DNA of 52,341 nucleotides, from contig NZ_MUIO01000061.1 of the NCBI RefSeq assembly GCF_002087235.1, forward strand, positions 1-52,341, written 5' to 3'. The position numbers and the translations under genes were made by a program. Numbering within the stretch: the first letter of the stretch is position 1; each line of letters opens with the position of its first letter. The stretch is from Pseudomonas floridensis. GTDB lineage: Bacteria; Pseudomonadota; Gammaproteobacteria; Pseudomonadales; Pseudomonadaceae. The notes below the pieces were generated by a model. It saw only the letters and a program-made list of their open reading frames with translations, was not told the origin of the DNA and made no database searches. Below, piece by piece: positions 27,179 through 36,162 of the stretch.

Positions 27179-27813
27179 GCGCACACCTCGGCCGGTTGCC
27201 AGGGATTCACAACCAGCCTGGCTCCGCTGGCGCTCTTGAGCAGAACCCTGGCCGATGGCCGAGCCCACTCGCGCAGCGCAACGGCGCCCTGTTCCAGTTG
27301 CAACTGAACGTCGACGCGGCACACCGAGGTTTCCAGCGCCTCCACCAGCTCAGCGGCAAAGTGTCGATCCATGAACTGTGGCGTGCGCAGGATCAAATCC
27401 AGATCACTGTCCTGGTGCAGTGCGCCAAACCCGCTGGCCAGTTCGAACCCGGCACTACCGCCGACGCCCCAGTTCAACGCCAACGAATCCATGACCGGGC
27501 GGACCTGACGCAAGGCCCGTAGCGCAGGCCAGTCATGCACGCCCGCGTCGACCTCATTCACCAGTTGCTCCGGACTGACCCGGCGCGTTATGTCAGCGCT
27601 GGACATGATCGCCGCATAACGCTGTTCACGAGCACGACCGCGCAGCCCCACTGCAACCTGGCCCGCCGCAACATTCTGACGCCGCACCACCACCGGCCGA
27701 CAGGCAAGCACGCCTTCGACGGCCCAGCGGGGCGCGTCGTCGGGCAAAGCGGACAGCGGCATGCCCCACAACAAATCGTGGGGCAGCACTGCCGATGCTT
27801 CGCTGCTCACCAT
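27175..27813 (-). CDS. mdcG: Phosphoribosyl-dephospho-CoA transferase
   Basis: The protein is 212 residues. A nucleotidyltransferase-type signature GVGGSAGFELASG followed by DSDLDLIL carries the metal-binding aspartates (near residues 133-155). MdcG attaches the 2'-(5''-triphosphoribosyl)-3'-dephospho-CoA group, made by MdcB, to the serine of the MdcC carrier, releasing pyrophosphate. It overlaps mdcE by seven bases and mdcH by four. Confidence 0.9.
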   Translation of the reverse strand: MVSSEASAVLPHDLLWGMPLSALPDDAPRWAVEGVLACRPVVVRRQNVAAGQVAVGLRGRAREQRYAAIMSSADITRRVSPEQLVNEVDAGVHDWPALRALRQVRPVMDSLALNWGVGGSAGFELASGFGALHQDSDLDLILRTPQFMDRHFAAELVEALETSVCRVDVQLQLEQGAVALREWARPSARVLLKSASGARLVVNPWQPAEVCA

Positions 27814-28607
27814 TGCGCCCGCAGAAGTTCGCGGACCCTGGCCGACGCCGCGCGATTGCTCGCACCAAGGCGGCTGCTCAGGTCGTTGCCGGTCGCCCGA
27901 ACGTCCTTGATCGCACTGCTGAGCACATTACGCACCTGCGTCAGGTCTTCTGCGCCCGGCTGCTCGATCTGACTGACCGACAGGATTTCCCACAGCAGCC
28001 CGAGGCTGGCGTAATTGTCGATGTCGTAGGCCATCGGCGGTATCGTCGACGCAAGCTTTTCCAGCTCCTCGACGCTGCGCAGCGTGACACGGGCTGCCGA
28101 CGCCTTGCCCATGGCATGGACCATCACGCCCGGATCACGCAACGCGATCAGCCGATTGGCCTGGTAGCCGTGCGCCAGAAAAGCCCCGGACATGGCTTTG
28201 CCGACCAGCAGGCCGATCACCGGATGGCCCGCCAGCCGAGCCCGCGCATAGCTGTCCACCGCACCTGCCAGCGCCTGATGAATGCCCAACGCTTCTTCGC
28301 GGCGGCCATAGGCCTGGCTCGGTACATCGACGATGGCGATCAACGCTCGCTTTTCGTCGCGGTGCCGATCCTGCTCGATGGCGTCGTCCACCGCACTGGC
28401 AAGCCCCCAGCCCTCCAGCAGGCCGACTTCGCCTTGGCGCGCCCGAGGAAAGCGGTTGTCCGGATCGGTCACTACCGCCAGAAAGCGCACCGGCTGATCG
28501 CCCAGCACCCCGTCGGCCACTTTAAGCGAGGCTGGCAGACCGACGACCGGCGTCGCCCCGGCGCTCAGCGCGTTGAACCAGTTCAAACCCCGTTGTTGAG
28601 CACTCAT
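27807..28607 (-). CDS. mdcE: Malonate decarboxylase gamma subunit
   Basis: The protein is 266 residues of the carboxyltransferase/crotonase fold. It pairs with MdcD to form the active malonyl-S-ACP decarboxylase. Conserved stretches include FLAVVTDPDNRFPRARQGE near residue 42 and GKAMSGAFLAHGYQANRLIA near residue 136, which should shape the oxyanion site. Its ATG overlaps the mdcD stop by four bases, which suggests equal synthesis of both subunits. Confidence 0.92.
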   Translation of the reverse strand: MSAQQRGLNWFNALSAGATPVVGLPASLKVADGVLGDQPVRFLAVVTDPDNRFPRARQGEVGLLEGWGLASAVDDAIEQDRHRDEKRALIAIVDVPSQAYGRREEALGIHQALAGAVDSYARARLAGHPVIGLLVGKAMSGAFLAHGYQANRLIALRDPGVMVHAMGKASAARVTLRSVEELEKLASTIPPMAYDIDNYASLGLLWEILSVSQIEQPGAEDLTQVRNVLSSAIKDVRATGNDLSSRLGASNRAASARVRELLRAQW

Positions 28608-29455
28608 GAGCGGGCTCCTTGAAAGAGGGTACGCACGGCCTGTGGATCGATCTGCGACTCGGTCTGCAGATTCGCCAGGCGTTCCAGAAACAGCGCGTGT
28701 CGGCTGCTGCGATGCTGCGCAGGCACACCCTGTATGAGCCAGTCACTGACCTGTTGCCTGATGGCCGCCACGTCGTCGGCGGCGAAACCGTCTACCAGAT
28801 CGCTGGCGAAGCGCTGCTCGCCACCGGTCAGGCTCCAGATGAAGGGCCGATCGCGGGAATCGTATTCTTCGATGCCGGCTTCCTGTTCGATCACTTGCGG
28901 ACCGTTCAGACCCAGGCGAGCTTCCTGGGTCACCAACAGATAACTGCACAGCCCGGCCGCGATAGACATCCCGCCAAAACAGCCAACGCTGCCGGCCACT
29001 ACACCGATGACCGGCTGGTACTGGCGCAGATCGACGATTGCGGCATGAATCTCGGCAATGGCCGCCAGACCCAGATTGGCTTCCTGTAAACGCACGCCAC
29101 CGGTTTCCAGCAGCACGATGGCGGCGGTCGGAATGCCATTGCGGTTGTCCTCGGCAGCCAGCTCCAGTGCGCCGGCCATTTTCGCGCCGCCCACCTCACC
29201 CATGCTGCCGCCCTGAAATGCGCCTTCGATGGCCGCGATGACCACCGGCAGACCCTCGACCGTGCCCTTGGCGACCACCACGCCGTCATCGGCCTGAGGC
29301 ACGACGCCCTGCCGAGCCAACCAGGGCGACATGACGCGGTCGAACGGGTCGATCAATTCGCGAAAGGTGCCAGCATCCAGCAAGGCACGGGCGCGCTGAC
29401 GGGCACCCAATTCGATAAAGCTGTGCTGACTCAACAAGCGTGCGGTATCAGTCAT
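28604..29455 (-). CDS. mdcD: Malonate decarboxylase beta subunit
   Basis: The protein is 283 residues of the carboxyltransferase family. Key stretches are IAAIEGAFQGGSMGEVGGAK near residue 73 and VGCFGGMSIAAGL near residue 163, which provide glycine-rich oxyanion loops. With MdcE it decarboxylates malonyl carried on MdcC to acetyl-ACP plus CO2. No biotin-binding site is present, so this is the biotin-independent, soluble (Mdc) type rather than the membrane-bound Mad type. It overlaps mdcC by eight bases. Confidence 0.92.
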   Translation of the reverse strand: MTDTARLLSQHSFIELGARQRARALLDAGTFRELIDPFDRVMSPWLARQGVVPQADDGVVVAKGTVEGLPVVIAAIEGAFQGGSMGEVGGAKMAGALELAAEDNRNGIPTAAIVLLETGGVRLQEANLGLAAIAEIHAAIVDLRQYQPVIGVVAGSVGCFGGMSIAAGLCSYLLVTQEARLGLNGPQVIEQEAGIEEYDSRDRPFIWSLTGGEQRFASDLVDGFAADDVAAIRQQVSDWLIQGVPAQHRSSRHALFLERLANLQTESQIDPQAVRTLFQGARS

Positions 29456-29747
29456 GGCCGACCTCCTCGAAGCCCTGCTCCATGCGCAGCCGCACCACGC
29501 CTGGCGTCGCGCCGAAGTCGTGAATGTCGATGCTGAGTGCAGGCGGGGTCTGGCCGTCGAACATGCGCTCGAACAGGTGCTTCCAACGCAACGAGGCGCC
29601 GTTGACCGAGGTCACTACTTCGATTGTCAGCTTGCCCGGCTGTCCGGGTTCCAGCAGCACTTCCAGATCGCCGGAGCCGACACAGCCCACCAGCGCACGG
29701 CCCTTGGGCGGCTGGCCAGCGGGGAATTCAAAAGACAGGGTTTCCAT
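29448..29747 (-). CDS. mdcC: Malonate decarboxylase acyl carrier protein (delta subunit)
   Basis: The protein is 99 residues. Serine 25 in the motif VGSGDLEVL is the expected attachment point of the phosphoribosyl-dephospho-CoA group. It carries acetyl and malonyl thioesters between MdcA, MdcDE and MdcH. The ATG at 29747 begins one base before the end of mdcB in the operon, so the long open frame upstream is not coding. Confidence 0.92.
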   Translation of the reverse strand: METLSFEFPAGQPPKGRALVGCVGSGDLEVLLEPGQPGKLTIEVVTSVNGASLRWKHLFERMFDGQTPPALSIDIHDFGATPGVVRLRMEQGFEEVGHD

Positions 29748-29748
29748 A

Positions 29749-30636
29749 TCAGGCACTCCTCGGTGCAAGACTCGATACAAGGCCGAGCGCAGACTCAAGA
29801 CCATCGATAAACAGGCAGGCGGCCAGCAGATCAGCTGCACCACCGGGCGAAGCGTTGAGCGCCAGCAATTGCTGATCGAGTTCATGCAGCGCACGACGCC
29901 CCGCCAGACTGGCGCTGCCACCGGCGTCCAGCACGCGCTGCGCGCCCTGTTGCATGGCCTGCAAGCCCTCAAGCCCGGCGCGGTAGAGCACGCAGGTGTC
30001 GGCAAGCGTGGTCATGATGGCCAGCAACGCATCCAGACGTGCGTTCTGCTCGCCACTGCTGGCGGCGCGGCTGCGGTGCAACTGCGGCAGCGCGACCTTC
30101 ATCACGGCGGGAAAGCCCTGTTGCGCCTGCTCGCGAGCGCCCATTGCGCCGTAGCGTCTGGCGACCACGCTGCCGTGGCTGTTGGTGGCGACGAGCTGAC
30201 GATCTTCGATCAGCGCCAGTCGTGCCGCACGCTGACAAACCGCATCTGGCGTGCAGTCGTCGGCGTTCAGGGCAGCGGCGGTCACCAGCAGCCCTAACGC
30301 CCAGATGGCACCACGATGGGTGTTCACTCCGCCTGTGGTCAGCAACATCGCTGCTTCACCTTCCCGTCCCAGGCGACCCAGTTCTTCGCGCAACGGTTGG
30401 CCAATGGACTTGAACTGCGCAGCGGCCTCGGCCATCAGTTTGAACGTTGGCCACAGCGACAGCGCCGAGGCATGCATGAGCCCCAGGTGCAGATCGGTAT
30501 GCGCGCCGTTGCCGCGTCGATCGACCAGCGCGGGCTTGGGCGACAGATTGACCTCGTCCATCAGCGCATCGACGGCCAGATCGGCCAGTCGCTCGGCCAG
30601 AGAAACGGGTTGCGGTGTCCGTTGAAGTGCACTCAT
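29749..30636 (-). CDS. mdcB: Triphosphoribosyl-dephospho-CoA synthase
   Basis: The protein is 295 residues of the CitG/MdcB family. Typical stretches are [20 protein letters not shown] near residue 28 and [16 protein letters not shown] near residue 107. It joins ATP and dephospho-CoA to form the precursor of the malonate decarboxylase prosthetic group. The ATG at 30636 shares one base with the mdcA stop and has AGGAG inside the mdcA end. Confidence 0.92.
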   Translation of the reverse strand: MSALQRTPQPVSLAERLADLAVDALMDEVNLSPKPALVDRRGNGAHTDLHLGLMHASALSLWPTFKLMAEAAAQFKSIGQPLREELGRLGREGEAAMLLTTGGVNTHRGAIWALGLLVTAAALNADDCTPDAVCQRAARLALIEDRQLVATNSHGSVVARRYGAMGAREQAQQGFPAVMKVALPQLHRSRAASSGEQNARLDALLAIMTTLADTCVLYRAGLEGLQAMQQGAQRVLDAGGSASLAGRRALHELDQQLLALNASPGGAADLLAACLFIDGLESALGLVSSLAPRSA

Positions 30637-32312
30637 CACCAGCTCCTGAATTTGGCAGGCGGGTTGTAGAGGCCACCGGACCACTCGACCAGATCACTGA
30701 TACTTTTGGCGGCGAGCAATTCACGGCTGGCGTCGGTGCGGCGGATGCCAAGGTCTTCGGGCAGTGCGATCAGGCCTTCGCGGCGCATGCGGGCGGTGTC
30801 CTTGGGGTTGTGGCGCAAGCCGATGGCGGTCACCCCGGCGACGGCGGCGATCATCGCCTGACGCTCTTCCAGGTTGCGCGCCTTGTAGAGGTAGGCGATG
30901 CCCTCCTCAGTCAGCAAGTGCGTCACGTCATCCCCGTAAATCATGATCGGAGCCAGCGGCATGCCGCTCTTGCGGGCAACCTCCACGGCGTCGAGCGTTT
31001 CGACGAAGGTCGGTTTGCCGCCTTCCTGGAACGTTTCGACCATCTGCACCACCAGCTTCTTGCCGCGCTCCAGATAGGCGGCGGGCCCGTCATCGTTCTG
31101 CTGACGCATGTCCAGCCAGGCGGGAGTCGCATGGCGGCGGCCTCGCGGGTCGTGACCCATGTTCGGCGCGCCACCGAAGCCTGCCAGACGGCCGCGAGTG
31201 ACGGTGGAGGAATGCCCATCGCCATCGACCTGCAAGGTCGCGCCGATGAACAGGTCCACCGCGTACTGACCGGCAAGCTGGCACAGTTGCCGGTTGGAAC
31301 GCAGCGAACCGTCACGCCCGGTGAAGAACACGTCGGGGCGTGCGGCGATGTAGTTTTCCATACCCAGTTCGGTGCCGAAGCAATGCACGCTCTCGACCCA
31401 GCCGCTTTCAATGGCCGGGATCAGGGTCGGGTGCGGATTGAGCGTCCAGTTGCGGCAGATCTTGCCTTTCAAACCCAGCGACTCGCCGTAGGTCGGCAGA
31501 ATCAGTTCGATGGCGGCGGTGTTGAAACCGATACCATGGTTGAGCGACTGGACGTTGTGCTTCTCGTAGATACCGCGAATCGCCATCATCGCCATCAGCA
31601 CGTGCACCGGCTTGATATGGCGCGGATCGCGGGTGAACAGTGGCTCGATATAGAACGGTTTGTCGGCCACCACCACGAAATCCACCCACGAGGCCGGAAT
31701 GTCCACGCGTGGCAAGTCGGTGACGTCCTCAACCAGTTGATTGACCTGCACGATGACGATGCCGTCACTGAAGGCGGCCGGTTCGATCAATGCTGGCGTG
31801 TCTTCGGTGCTGGGGCCGGTGTAGATATTGCCCGCCTTGTCCGCCATGAAACCGGCGGCCAGCACCACATTGGGAATCAGATCGACCACCAGTCGCGAAT
31901 ACAGCTCGATGTAGGTGTGAATCGCGCCGATTTCCAGCAGACCGTCTTCCAGCAACTGGCTGATGCGCAGGCTTTGCGTACCGGCGAAAGAGAAATCCAG
32001 CTTGCGGGCGATGCCCTGCTCGAACAGGTCCAGGTGCTCGGCGCGCCCGACGCTTGGCATGATCATGTGCAAGTCGTGCACCTTGGCCGGGTCGATTTTG
32101 GCGAGGGACCGGGACAGAAAGTCGGCCTGTTTCTGGTTGTTGCCCTCGAGCACGACCCGGTCACCGGACACCAACAGGGCCTCCAGCGCCGCAACGATGT
32201 TGTCGGTCGGCAGCACCACGCCGTCGGCCAGGGCCCGCACCTGTTCGAGCCGCCGCTGCTTCTCGGTACGGCGACGCGTCCAGCGCGCGTCGGGGGAAGT
32301 TGTTGTTGTCAT
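30636..32312 (-). CDS. mdcA: Malonate decarboxylase alpha subunit (acetyl-ACP:malonate ACP transferase)
   Basis: The protein is 558 residues of the CoA-transferase fold. It exchanges acetyl for malonyl on MdcC, so that free malonate enters the cycle and acetate leaves. Recognisable stretches are [16 protein letters not shown] near residue 56, [20 protein letters not shown] near residue 261 and [19 protein letters not shown] near residue 372. It is the first gene of the nine-gene leftward operon, and GGAG precedes its ATG. Confidence 0.95.
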   Translation of the reverse strand: MTTTTSPDARWTRRRTEKQRRLEQVRALADGVVLPTDNIVAALEALLVSGDRVVLEGNNQKQADFLSRSLAKIDPAKVHDLHMIMPSVGRAEHLDLFEQGIARKLDFSFAGTQSLRISQLLEDGLLEIGAIHTYIELYSRLVVDLIPNVVLAAGFMADKAGNIYTGPSTEDTPALIEPAAFSDGIVIVQVNQLVEDVTDLPRVDIPASWVDFVVVADKPFYIEPLFTRDPRHIKPVHVLMAMMAIRGIYEKHNVQSLNHGIGFNTAAIELILPTYGESLGLKGKICRNWTLNPHPTLIPAIESGWVESVHCFGTELGMENYIAARPDVFFTGRDGSLRSNRQLCQLAGQYAVDLFIGATLQVDGDGHSSTVTRGRLAGFGGAPNMGHDPRGRRHATPAWLDMRQQNDDGPAAYLERGKKLVVQMVETFQEGGKPTFVETLDAVEVARKSGMPLAPIMIYGDDVTHLLTEEGIAYLYKARNLEERQAMIAAVAGVTAIGLRHNPKDTARMRREGLIALPEDLGIRRTDASRELLAAKSISDLVEWSGGLYNPPAKFRSW

Positions 32313-32392
32313 GATCGCTCCACGATTTCGCTGTCGTGGGACACCTTAGGAGCGTTCGGGACAGGGCATCAATCAAGCAACCAGCTCAATCA

Positions 32393-32407
32393 TTACGCCT
32401 GGAGTAA
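32393..32407. promoter_or_regulatory. Candidate LysR-type (MdcR) operator upstream of mdcA
   Basis: TTAC (32393-32396) and GTAA (32404-32407) form a short inverted repeat about 85 bases before the mdcA ATG. The TTAC-N7-GTAA spacing fits the T-N11-A pattern of LysR regulators. It is the clearest such site in the 259-base gap between mdcA and the PAAR gene. The assignment is inference. Confidence 0.4.
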
Positions 32408-32571
32408 CGATTGCGTGCTTAACGGCTGTGCGCGAGTTGCGGTCTGCAACATGCCTGAAACCCCCTGCCGAATTTACTGTAAGAACCGTCTCTAACGACC
32501 ATTCGGGCCGGCCGAGACGACGATTTGTGCCTAGCCTTCGGACTTCCACCAGCCCAACAGGAGTCAGTGCC

Positions 32572-32961
32572 ATGCCATACATAGTCAGGGAAGGCGATCT
32601 CACCACGCGCGGCGGACGGGTATTGAATACATCGTCCAGCGAAGTGATCGAACGGCGTCGGGTGGCCCGCATGGGTGATCCGGTCTGGTGCCCGGCGTGC
32701 AGCCGCGTGGGCTTCATCGCTCAGGGCAATCCGACCTATATCGACGAACGTGTGGCGGTCGCCACTCACGGCCAGACGGTGCAGTGCGGCTGCGAGCCGG
32801 GCAGCAATCGGCTCAGCGCGTCACAGACAAGTACCCAGGCCGACATGGACGCCGCCATCGACATCCCGCCAGATCTGGCCGAAACCGCCCGCCTGCACGC
32901 CGAAAGCCTGACTCGCACATTTCAGGACGGCAACGGCCCGCCACTTGGTCATACCGTGTGA
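32572..32961 (+). CDS. PAAR-domain protein (type VI secretion spike tip)
   Basis: The protein is 129 residues. The ATG at 32572 has AGGAG upstream. The PAAR-like part covers roughly residues 1-85, with GDLTTRGGRVL near the start, VARMGDPVWCPAC, and VATHGQTVQCGC near residue 65. The two CxxC-like pairs could bind zinc at the cone tip. The last ~40 residues are hydrophilic with no known toxin domain. PAAR proteins cap VgrG spikes of type VI secretion systems. None of the other T6SS genes, nor an adjacent effector, is in the window, so it is an orphan. Confidence 0.8.
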   Translation: MPYIVREGDLTTRGGRVLNTSSSEVIERRRVARMGDPVWCPACSRVGFIAQGNPTYIDERVAVATHGQTVQCGCEPGSNRLSASQTSTQADMDAAIDIPPDLAETARLHAESLTRTFQDGNGPPLGHTV

Positions 32962-32987
32962 GTAACCCGCCTGACACCTGTCCATCC

Positions 32988-33008
32988 GCAGAGCGCCGGG
33001 CGCTCTGC
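32988..33008. terminator. Hairpin between convergent PAAR and ParA genes
   Basis: GCAGAGCGC (32988-32996) and GCGCTCTGC (33000-33008) form a perfect 9-bp stem with a 3-base loop, placed between two convergent genes. There is no strong T-run on either side, so it is a weaker terminator call. Confidence 0.6.
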
Positions 33009-33044
33009 CTCGGCTCATCGTAACGAAAAGACAGAGCCTGGGGA

Positions 33045-33824
33045 TCAGGCATGGGCATTGGTTTCCAGATGATGATGCAGGTCCACGAATTGCTGGGTCA
33101 GCTTGTGCCGTGGATCGAGATGGACCAGCGGCAGGTTGGCCTGATGGGATTCGCGCATTTTCACCGACGCGTTCAGGTAGACGGGCAACACCGGCAGCCC
33201 TTCTGCAATCAGTTCGTCGAGTATCTGCTGCGGCAGACTGGCTCGCGGCTGAAACTGATTGACGATGATGCCTTCCACTTCCAGGTCTTCGTTGTGGTCC
33301 TCTTTAAGCTCTTCTATTTCCCGCAACAGCCCATACAGCGCCTGACGGGAGAAGCTGTCGCAGTCGAAGGGGATCAACACCCGATCAGCCGCGATCAATG
33401 CAGAAACCGCATAGAAGTTGAGCGCCGGAGGTGTATCCAGATAAATCCGCTCGTAGTCTTCACTCAGTTCATCCAGCAATTTTCGCAGCTTGTTGATCTT
33501 GTGCTTGGCCTCGAGCTTGGGCTGAAGGTCAGCCAGCTCGGCAGTGGCGGTCACCACATGGAGGTTATCAAACGGCGTTTCATAGATATCGACATGGTTC
33601 TTCTTGCCGAAGGGCGTCGAAGACAGGGTCTGCTTGAAGAACTCGGCGATCCCCATGGGGATGTCGTTGCCGGCAAGGCCGGTGAGGTATTGGGTCGAGT
33701 TCGCCTGAGCATCGAGGTCGATCAACAGGGTCCGGTAGCCTTCGTTAGCGCTGACTGCAGCCAGATTGCAGGCAATGCTCGATTTGCCGACACCACCTTT
33801 CTGATTGAATACCACGCGACGCAT
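33045..33824 (-). CDS. ParA-family ATPase (orphan)
   Basis: The protein is 259 residues. It has the deviant Walker A FNQKGGVGKSSIACNLAA (residues 5-22) with the signature lysine, the A' motif LLIDLDAQANST and Walker B IYLDTPPALN. Such ATPases position DNA, chemoreceptors or other large cargo. No parB or centromere-like repeats are adjacent, so it is not an obvious plasmid partition gene. Its neighbours are a PAAR gene (convergent) and the aryl polyene cluster (divergent). The ATG at 33824 begins the conserved N-terminus; AAGGA lies upstream. Confidence 0.85.
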   Translation of the reverse strand: MRRVVFNQKGGVGKSSIACNLAAVSANEGYRTLLIDLDAQANSTQYLTGLAGNDIPMGIAEFFKQTLSSTPFGKKNHVDIYETPFDNLHVVTATAELADLQPKLEAKHKINKLRKLLDELSEDYERIYLDTPPALNFYAVSALIAADRVLIPFDCDSFSRQALYGLLREIEELKEDHNEDLEVEGIIVNQFQPRASLPQQILDELIAEGLPVLPVYLNASVKMRESHQANLPLVHLDPRHKLTQQFVDLHHHLETNAHA

Positions 33825-34034
33825 GCTTTGAATTCCTTGAAAGATTAAGAAACGACGGGAACGACCGATAAAGACTTTGCAAGTGGTCGAGTCTAGGCAA
33901 TGCATATGACAACGGCGAGCTTATCGCAAAAACAGCGCAGGTCGGCACTGCGTTTCAGCCTGTACAGCCAAGCGTCAGCTCTCCGTTTCGTTACTTGAAA
34001 ACCCGCTTTTGTAAAGGCTTTATAAGTAACAAAG

Positions 34035-34063
34035 TTGCTAGTGATGATCCCCATCGGGATAAT
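34035..34063 (+). promoter_or_regulatory. Candidate promoter of the aryl polyene operon
   Basis: TTGCTA (34035-34040) and GATAAT (34058-34063) are separated by exactly 17 bases, giving a start near 34070 and a leader of about 86 bases. No other intergenic space large enough for a promoter occurs before 52164. Confidence 0.55.
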
Positions 34064-34096
34064 GCGCCCACTCTGTCAAATTACCGCACCCAGACT

Positions 34097-34145
34097 GATA
34101 CCGTCCTGGTATCGAAGTAGCGAGAAACAGGCCCGCAGGGGCGGG
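34097..34145 (+). promoter_or_regulatory. Two leader hairpins before the first aryl polyene gene
   Basis: GATACC (34097-34102) pairs with GGTATC (34108-34113), loop GTCCT. CCCGC (34132-34136) pairs with GCGGG (34141-34145). The second arm overlaps the purine-rich GGGAAGAG that should be the ribosome site of the TTG start at 34156, so folding could limit initiation. A regulatory role is inferred. Confidence 0.4.
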
Positions 34146-34155
34146 AAGAGAAGTT

Positions 34156-34875
34156 TTGATCACGTTCAACATTGCACAATGGCGCGCCTGGGCACCTGGC
34201 CTGGCGAGCGCGGACGAGTGGGAGCAATGGAGCCGCAATCCCACGCTGTTGCAAGACAGCGACGACGCACCGGACGTGTCTTTTCTCCCCGCGATGCAAC
34301 GCAGACGGCTGGGCCGCATGGCGCGCATGGCGTTTGCGGTCGGCTGGCCATTGAGCGAAGGCTACGAGCGCATGCCTCTGGTGTTCGTCTCGCGTCACGG
34401 TGAAACGCCCCGTACTTTTGACATTCTGCGCGATCTTGCCGCGAACGAGCCGGTATCGCCGACCCAATTCAGCCTCTCGGTACACAACGCCGTAATCGGC
34501 CTGTGGTCGATCCTGCGCGGTGAGACCAGTGAAATGACTGCGCTGGCGGCGGCAGGCGACGGCCTGGAATACGGCGCGTTCGAAGCGGCGGCGTTGCTGG
34601 CTGAAGGCGCTCCGGCGGTACTGCTGGTAGTGACCGAAGAGCAACCTCCGCAGGCCTACGCCAAGTGGATCGATGACGTGCCCTTCCCTTATGCGGTCGG
34701 CTTGTTGCTGACACGCGGCACCGAATGGCAACTGACCCTGAACACCGACACGCAAGGCGCGCAACGCACACAGTGGCCGCACGCCCTGAATCTGCTGCAA
34801 GCCCTGCACACCGAACAGTCCTCCTGCCTGCATCCGTGGAACGACCGATTATGGACCTGGCAACGCAGCCCTTGA
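34156..34875 (+). CDS. apeC: Aryl polyene chain length factor (ketosynthase-like, no active cysteine)
   Basis: The protein is 239 residues, about half a ketosynthase. It resembles the N-terminal thiolase-fold half, with FVSRHGETPRTFDILRDLA, FSLSVHNAVIGLWSIL and ALAAAGDGLEYGAFEAAALL. Where ketosynthases have the nucleophile Cys (TACSS), this protein has SVHNAV and TALAAA, so it cannot condense by itself. In characterised aryl polyene systems the equivalent chain length factor pairs with ketosynthase ApeO. The start is a TTG with GGGAAGAG upstream; no ATG occurs nearby. Its end overlaps the next gene by 25 bases. Confidence 0.85.
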   Translation: MITFNIAQWRAWAPGLASADEWEQWSRNPTLLQDSDDAPDVSFLPAMQRRRLGRMARMAFAVGWPLSEGYERMPLVFVSRHGETPRTFDILRDLAANEPVSPTQFSLSVHNAVIGLWSILRGETSEMTALAAAGDGLEYGAFEAAALLAEGAPAVLLVVTEEQPPQAYAKWIDDVPFPYAVGLLLTRGTEWQLTLNTDTQGAQRTQWPHALNLLQALHTEQSSCLHPWNDRLWTWQRSP

Positions 34876-35663
34876 ACAAACGCCGCGACGCCTATTACTG
34901 GCGTCTGCTGGCGACCGGGTTCAGCTTTGCCCTGTTCGGGTTGAGCGGCCTGTGCCTGCGCCTGTTCGTCTTTCCATTGCTCGGTTGCCTGCCGGGCAGT
35001 GTCGCCAGTCATCAACGGCGTGCGCGACGCACCATCAGCCGCCTGTTCTGGCGCTTCATCCGAATCATGGCGCGGCTGGGGGTACTGACCTACGAAGTGC
35101 GAGGAGCCGAAAAACTCGGCCGCCCCGGCCAGATGATCATCGCCAACCACCCGTCACTGATCGATGTGGTGTTTCTGATCGGTCTGGTGCGCGACGCCAA
35201 TTGCGTGGTCAAGCGCAGCCTGTGGGAGAACCCGTTCACCCGTGGACCGGTGCGTTCCACGGGTTACATCAGCAACGACGGCAGCATGGACATGCTCGAT
35301 GCGGCGGTCGAACGCCTGCAGACCGGCCAGACGCTGATCATTTTTCCCGAGGGCACACGCACCCGGCCCGGCCAGCCACCGGCCTTTCATCGGGGAGCGG
35401 CCGCCATTGCCTTGCGCGGAGCGCGCATGATCACCCCGGTGACCATCACCGTCAGCCCGACCACCCTGACCAAAGCCGAGCCCTGGTACCGCATCCCGCT
35501 GCGCCGCGTGCATTTCACCCTGCATGTCGGTGCCGATATCGACCCGACCGTGTTCAGTGCGCTGGGCCCGCCACCTCTGGCGTCCCGCAAGCTCAACGAT
35601 TACCTGCATGACTACTTCATCAAGGAGCTCGCCATAGATGAGCGATCTACACCTGGACATTAA
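34851..35663 (+). CDS. Lysophospholipid acyltransferase-like protein (PlsC family)
   Basis: The protein is 270 residues. A membrane-anchoring hydrophobic stretch lies near residues 21-45. The PlsC motifs follow: NHPSLID (HX4D, near residue 103) and FPEGTRTRPG (near residue 168). In aryl polyene clusters this position (ApeD in E. coli, as I recall) is thought to help join the polyene acyl chain to a glycerolipid at the inner membrane. It overlaps the gene before by 25 bases and the carrier protein gene after by 26. Confidence 0.85.
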   Translation: MDLATQPLNKRRDAYYWRLLATGFSFALFGLSGLCLRLFVFPLLGCLPGSVASHQRRARRTISRLFWRFIRIMARLGVLTYEVRGAEKLGRPGQMIIANHPSLIDVVFLIGLVRDANCVVKRSLWENPFTRGPVRSTGYISNDGSMDMLDAAVERLQTGQTLIIFPEGTRTRPGQPPAFHRGAAAIALRGARMITPVTITVSPTTLTKAEPWYRIPLRRVHFTLHVGADIDPTVFSALGPPPLASRKLNDYLHDYFIKELAIDERSTPGH

Positions 35664-35898
35664 ATTGCTGATCATCGATGCCCTTGGCCTCGAAGACATC
35701 ACCCCGCAAGACATCGGCAATGACCAGACGCTCTTCGGCGAAGGCCTTGGACTGGATTCGGTCGACGCACTGGAACTGGGCCTGGCCATCCAGAAGCGCT
35801 ACGGCATCAAGATCGATGCCGACGCCAAGGACACCCGTAACCACTTCGCCAGCGTTGACAGCCTTGTGGCGTTTGTCAGCGCCAGACAGCCGGTCTGA
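35638..35898 (+). CDS. apeE: Acyl carrier protein 1 of the aryl polyene synthase
   Basis: The protein is 86 residues. Serine 41 in GLGLDSVDALEL is the phosphopantetheine site. The acidic second helix is typical. It carries growing acyl chains between the ketosynthases, ketoreductase and dehydratases. AGGAG lies about 11 bases before the ATG. No phosphopantetheinyl transferase is encoded nearby, so a housekeeping one must activate it. Confidence 0.9.
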   Translation: MSDLHLDIKLLIIDALGLEDITPQDIGNDQTLFGEGLGLDSVDALELGLAIQKRYGIKIDADAKDTRNHFASVDSLVAFVSARQPV

Positions 35899-35907
35899 GG
35901 ATTGAAC

Positions 35908-36162
35908 ATGCAAACCCGTGAAGACATCTTCGAAACGCTGCGTTCGGCCATGGTCGAGTTGTTCGAACTGGAGCCGGAACGAGTGGTTCCAGAGGCCAAT
36001 CTCTATCAAGACCTTGAAATCGATAGCATCGACGCCGTGGACCTGATTGATCACATCAAGCGCAATACCGGCAAGAAAATCGCTGCGGAAGAATTCAAGT
36101 CCGTCAGAACCGTCAACGATGTGGTCGAGGCCGTCTACCGACTGGTCAACGCGGCCGAATGA
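35908..36162 (+). CDS. apeF: Acyl carrier protein 2 of the aryl polyene synthase
   Basis: The protein is 84 residues. Serine 40 in DLEIDSIDAVDL is the phosphopantetheine site. It differs from the first carrier protein along its length, so the two are not a recent duplication; one may carry the aryl starter and the other the extending chain. The ATG at 35908 has TGAGG seven bases upstream and is preferred to the TTG at 35902. It ends overlapping the next ATG by four bases. Confidence 0.9.
   Translation: MQTREDIFETLRSAMVELFELEPERVVPEANLYQDLEIDSIDAVDLIDHIKRNTGKKIAAEEFKSVRTVNDVVEAVYRLVNAAE

Larger units (their letters stand above)
33825..34155. other. Divergent control region between parA-like gene and aryl polyene cluster
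   Basis: These 331 bases contain no gene. They hold the leftward start region of the ParA gene, an AT-rich stretch around 34000-34040, the candidate aryl polyene promoter (34035-34063) and a structured leader (34097-34145). Confidence 0.5.

Noticed and set aside
30615..32495. A 626-codon plus-strand frame opposite mdcA
   Set aside because: mdcA is recognised along its whole length; the plus frame has low-complexity His/Gln-rich translation typical of shadows.
33045..34155. Plasmid partition locus or integrated plasmid
   Set aside because: There is only a ParA-like ATPase; no parB, replication gene or iterons are seen, and flanking genes are chromosomal in style.
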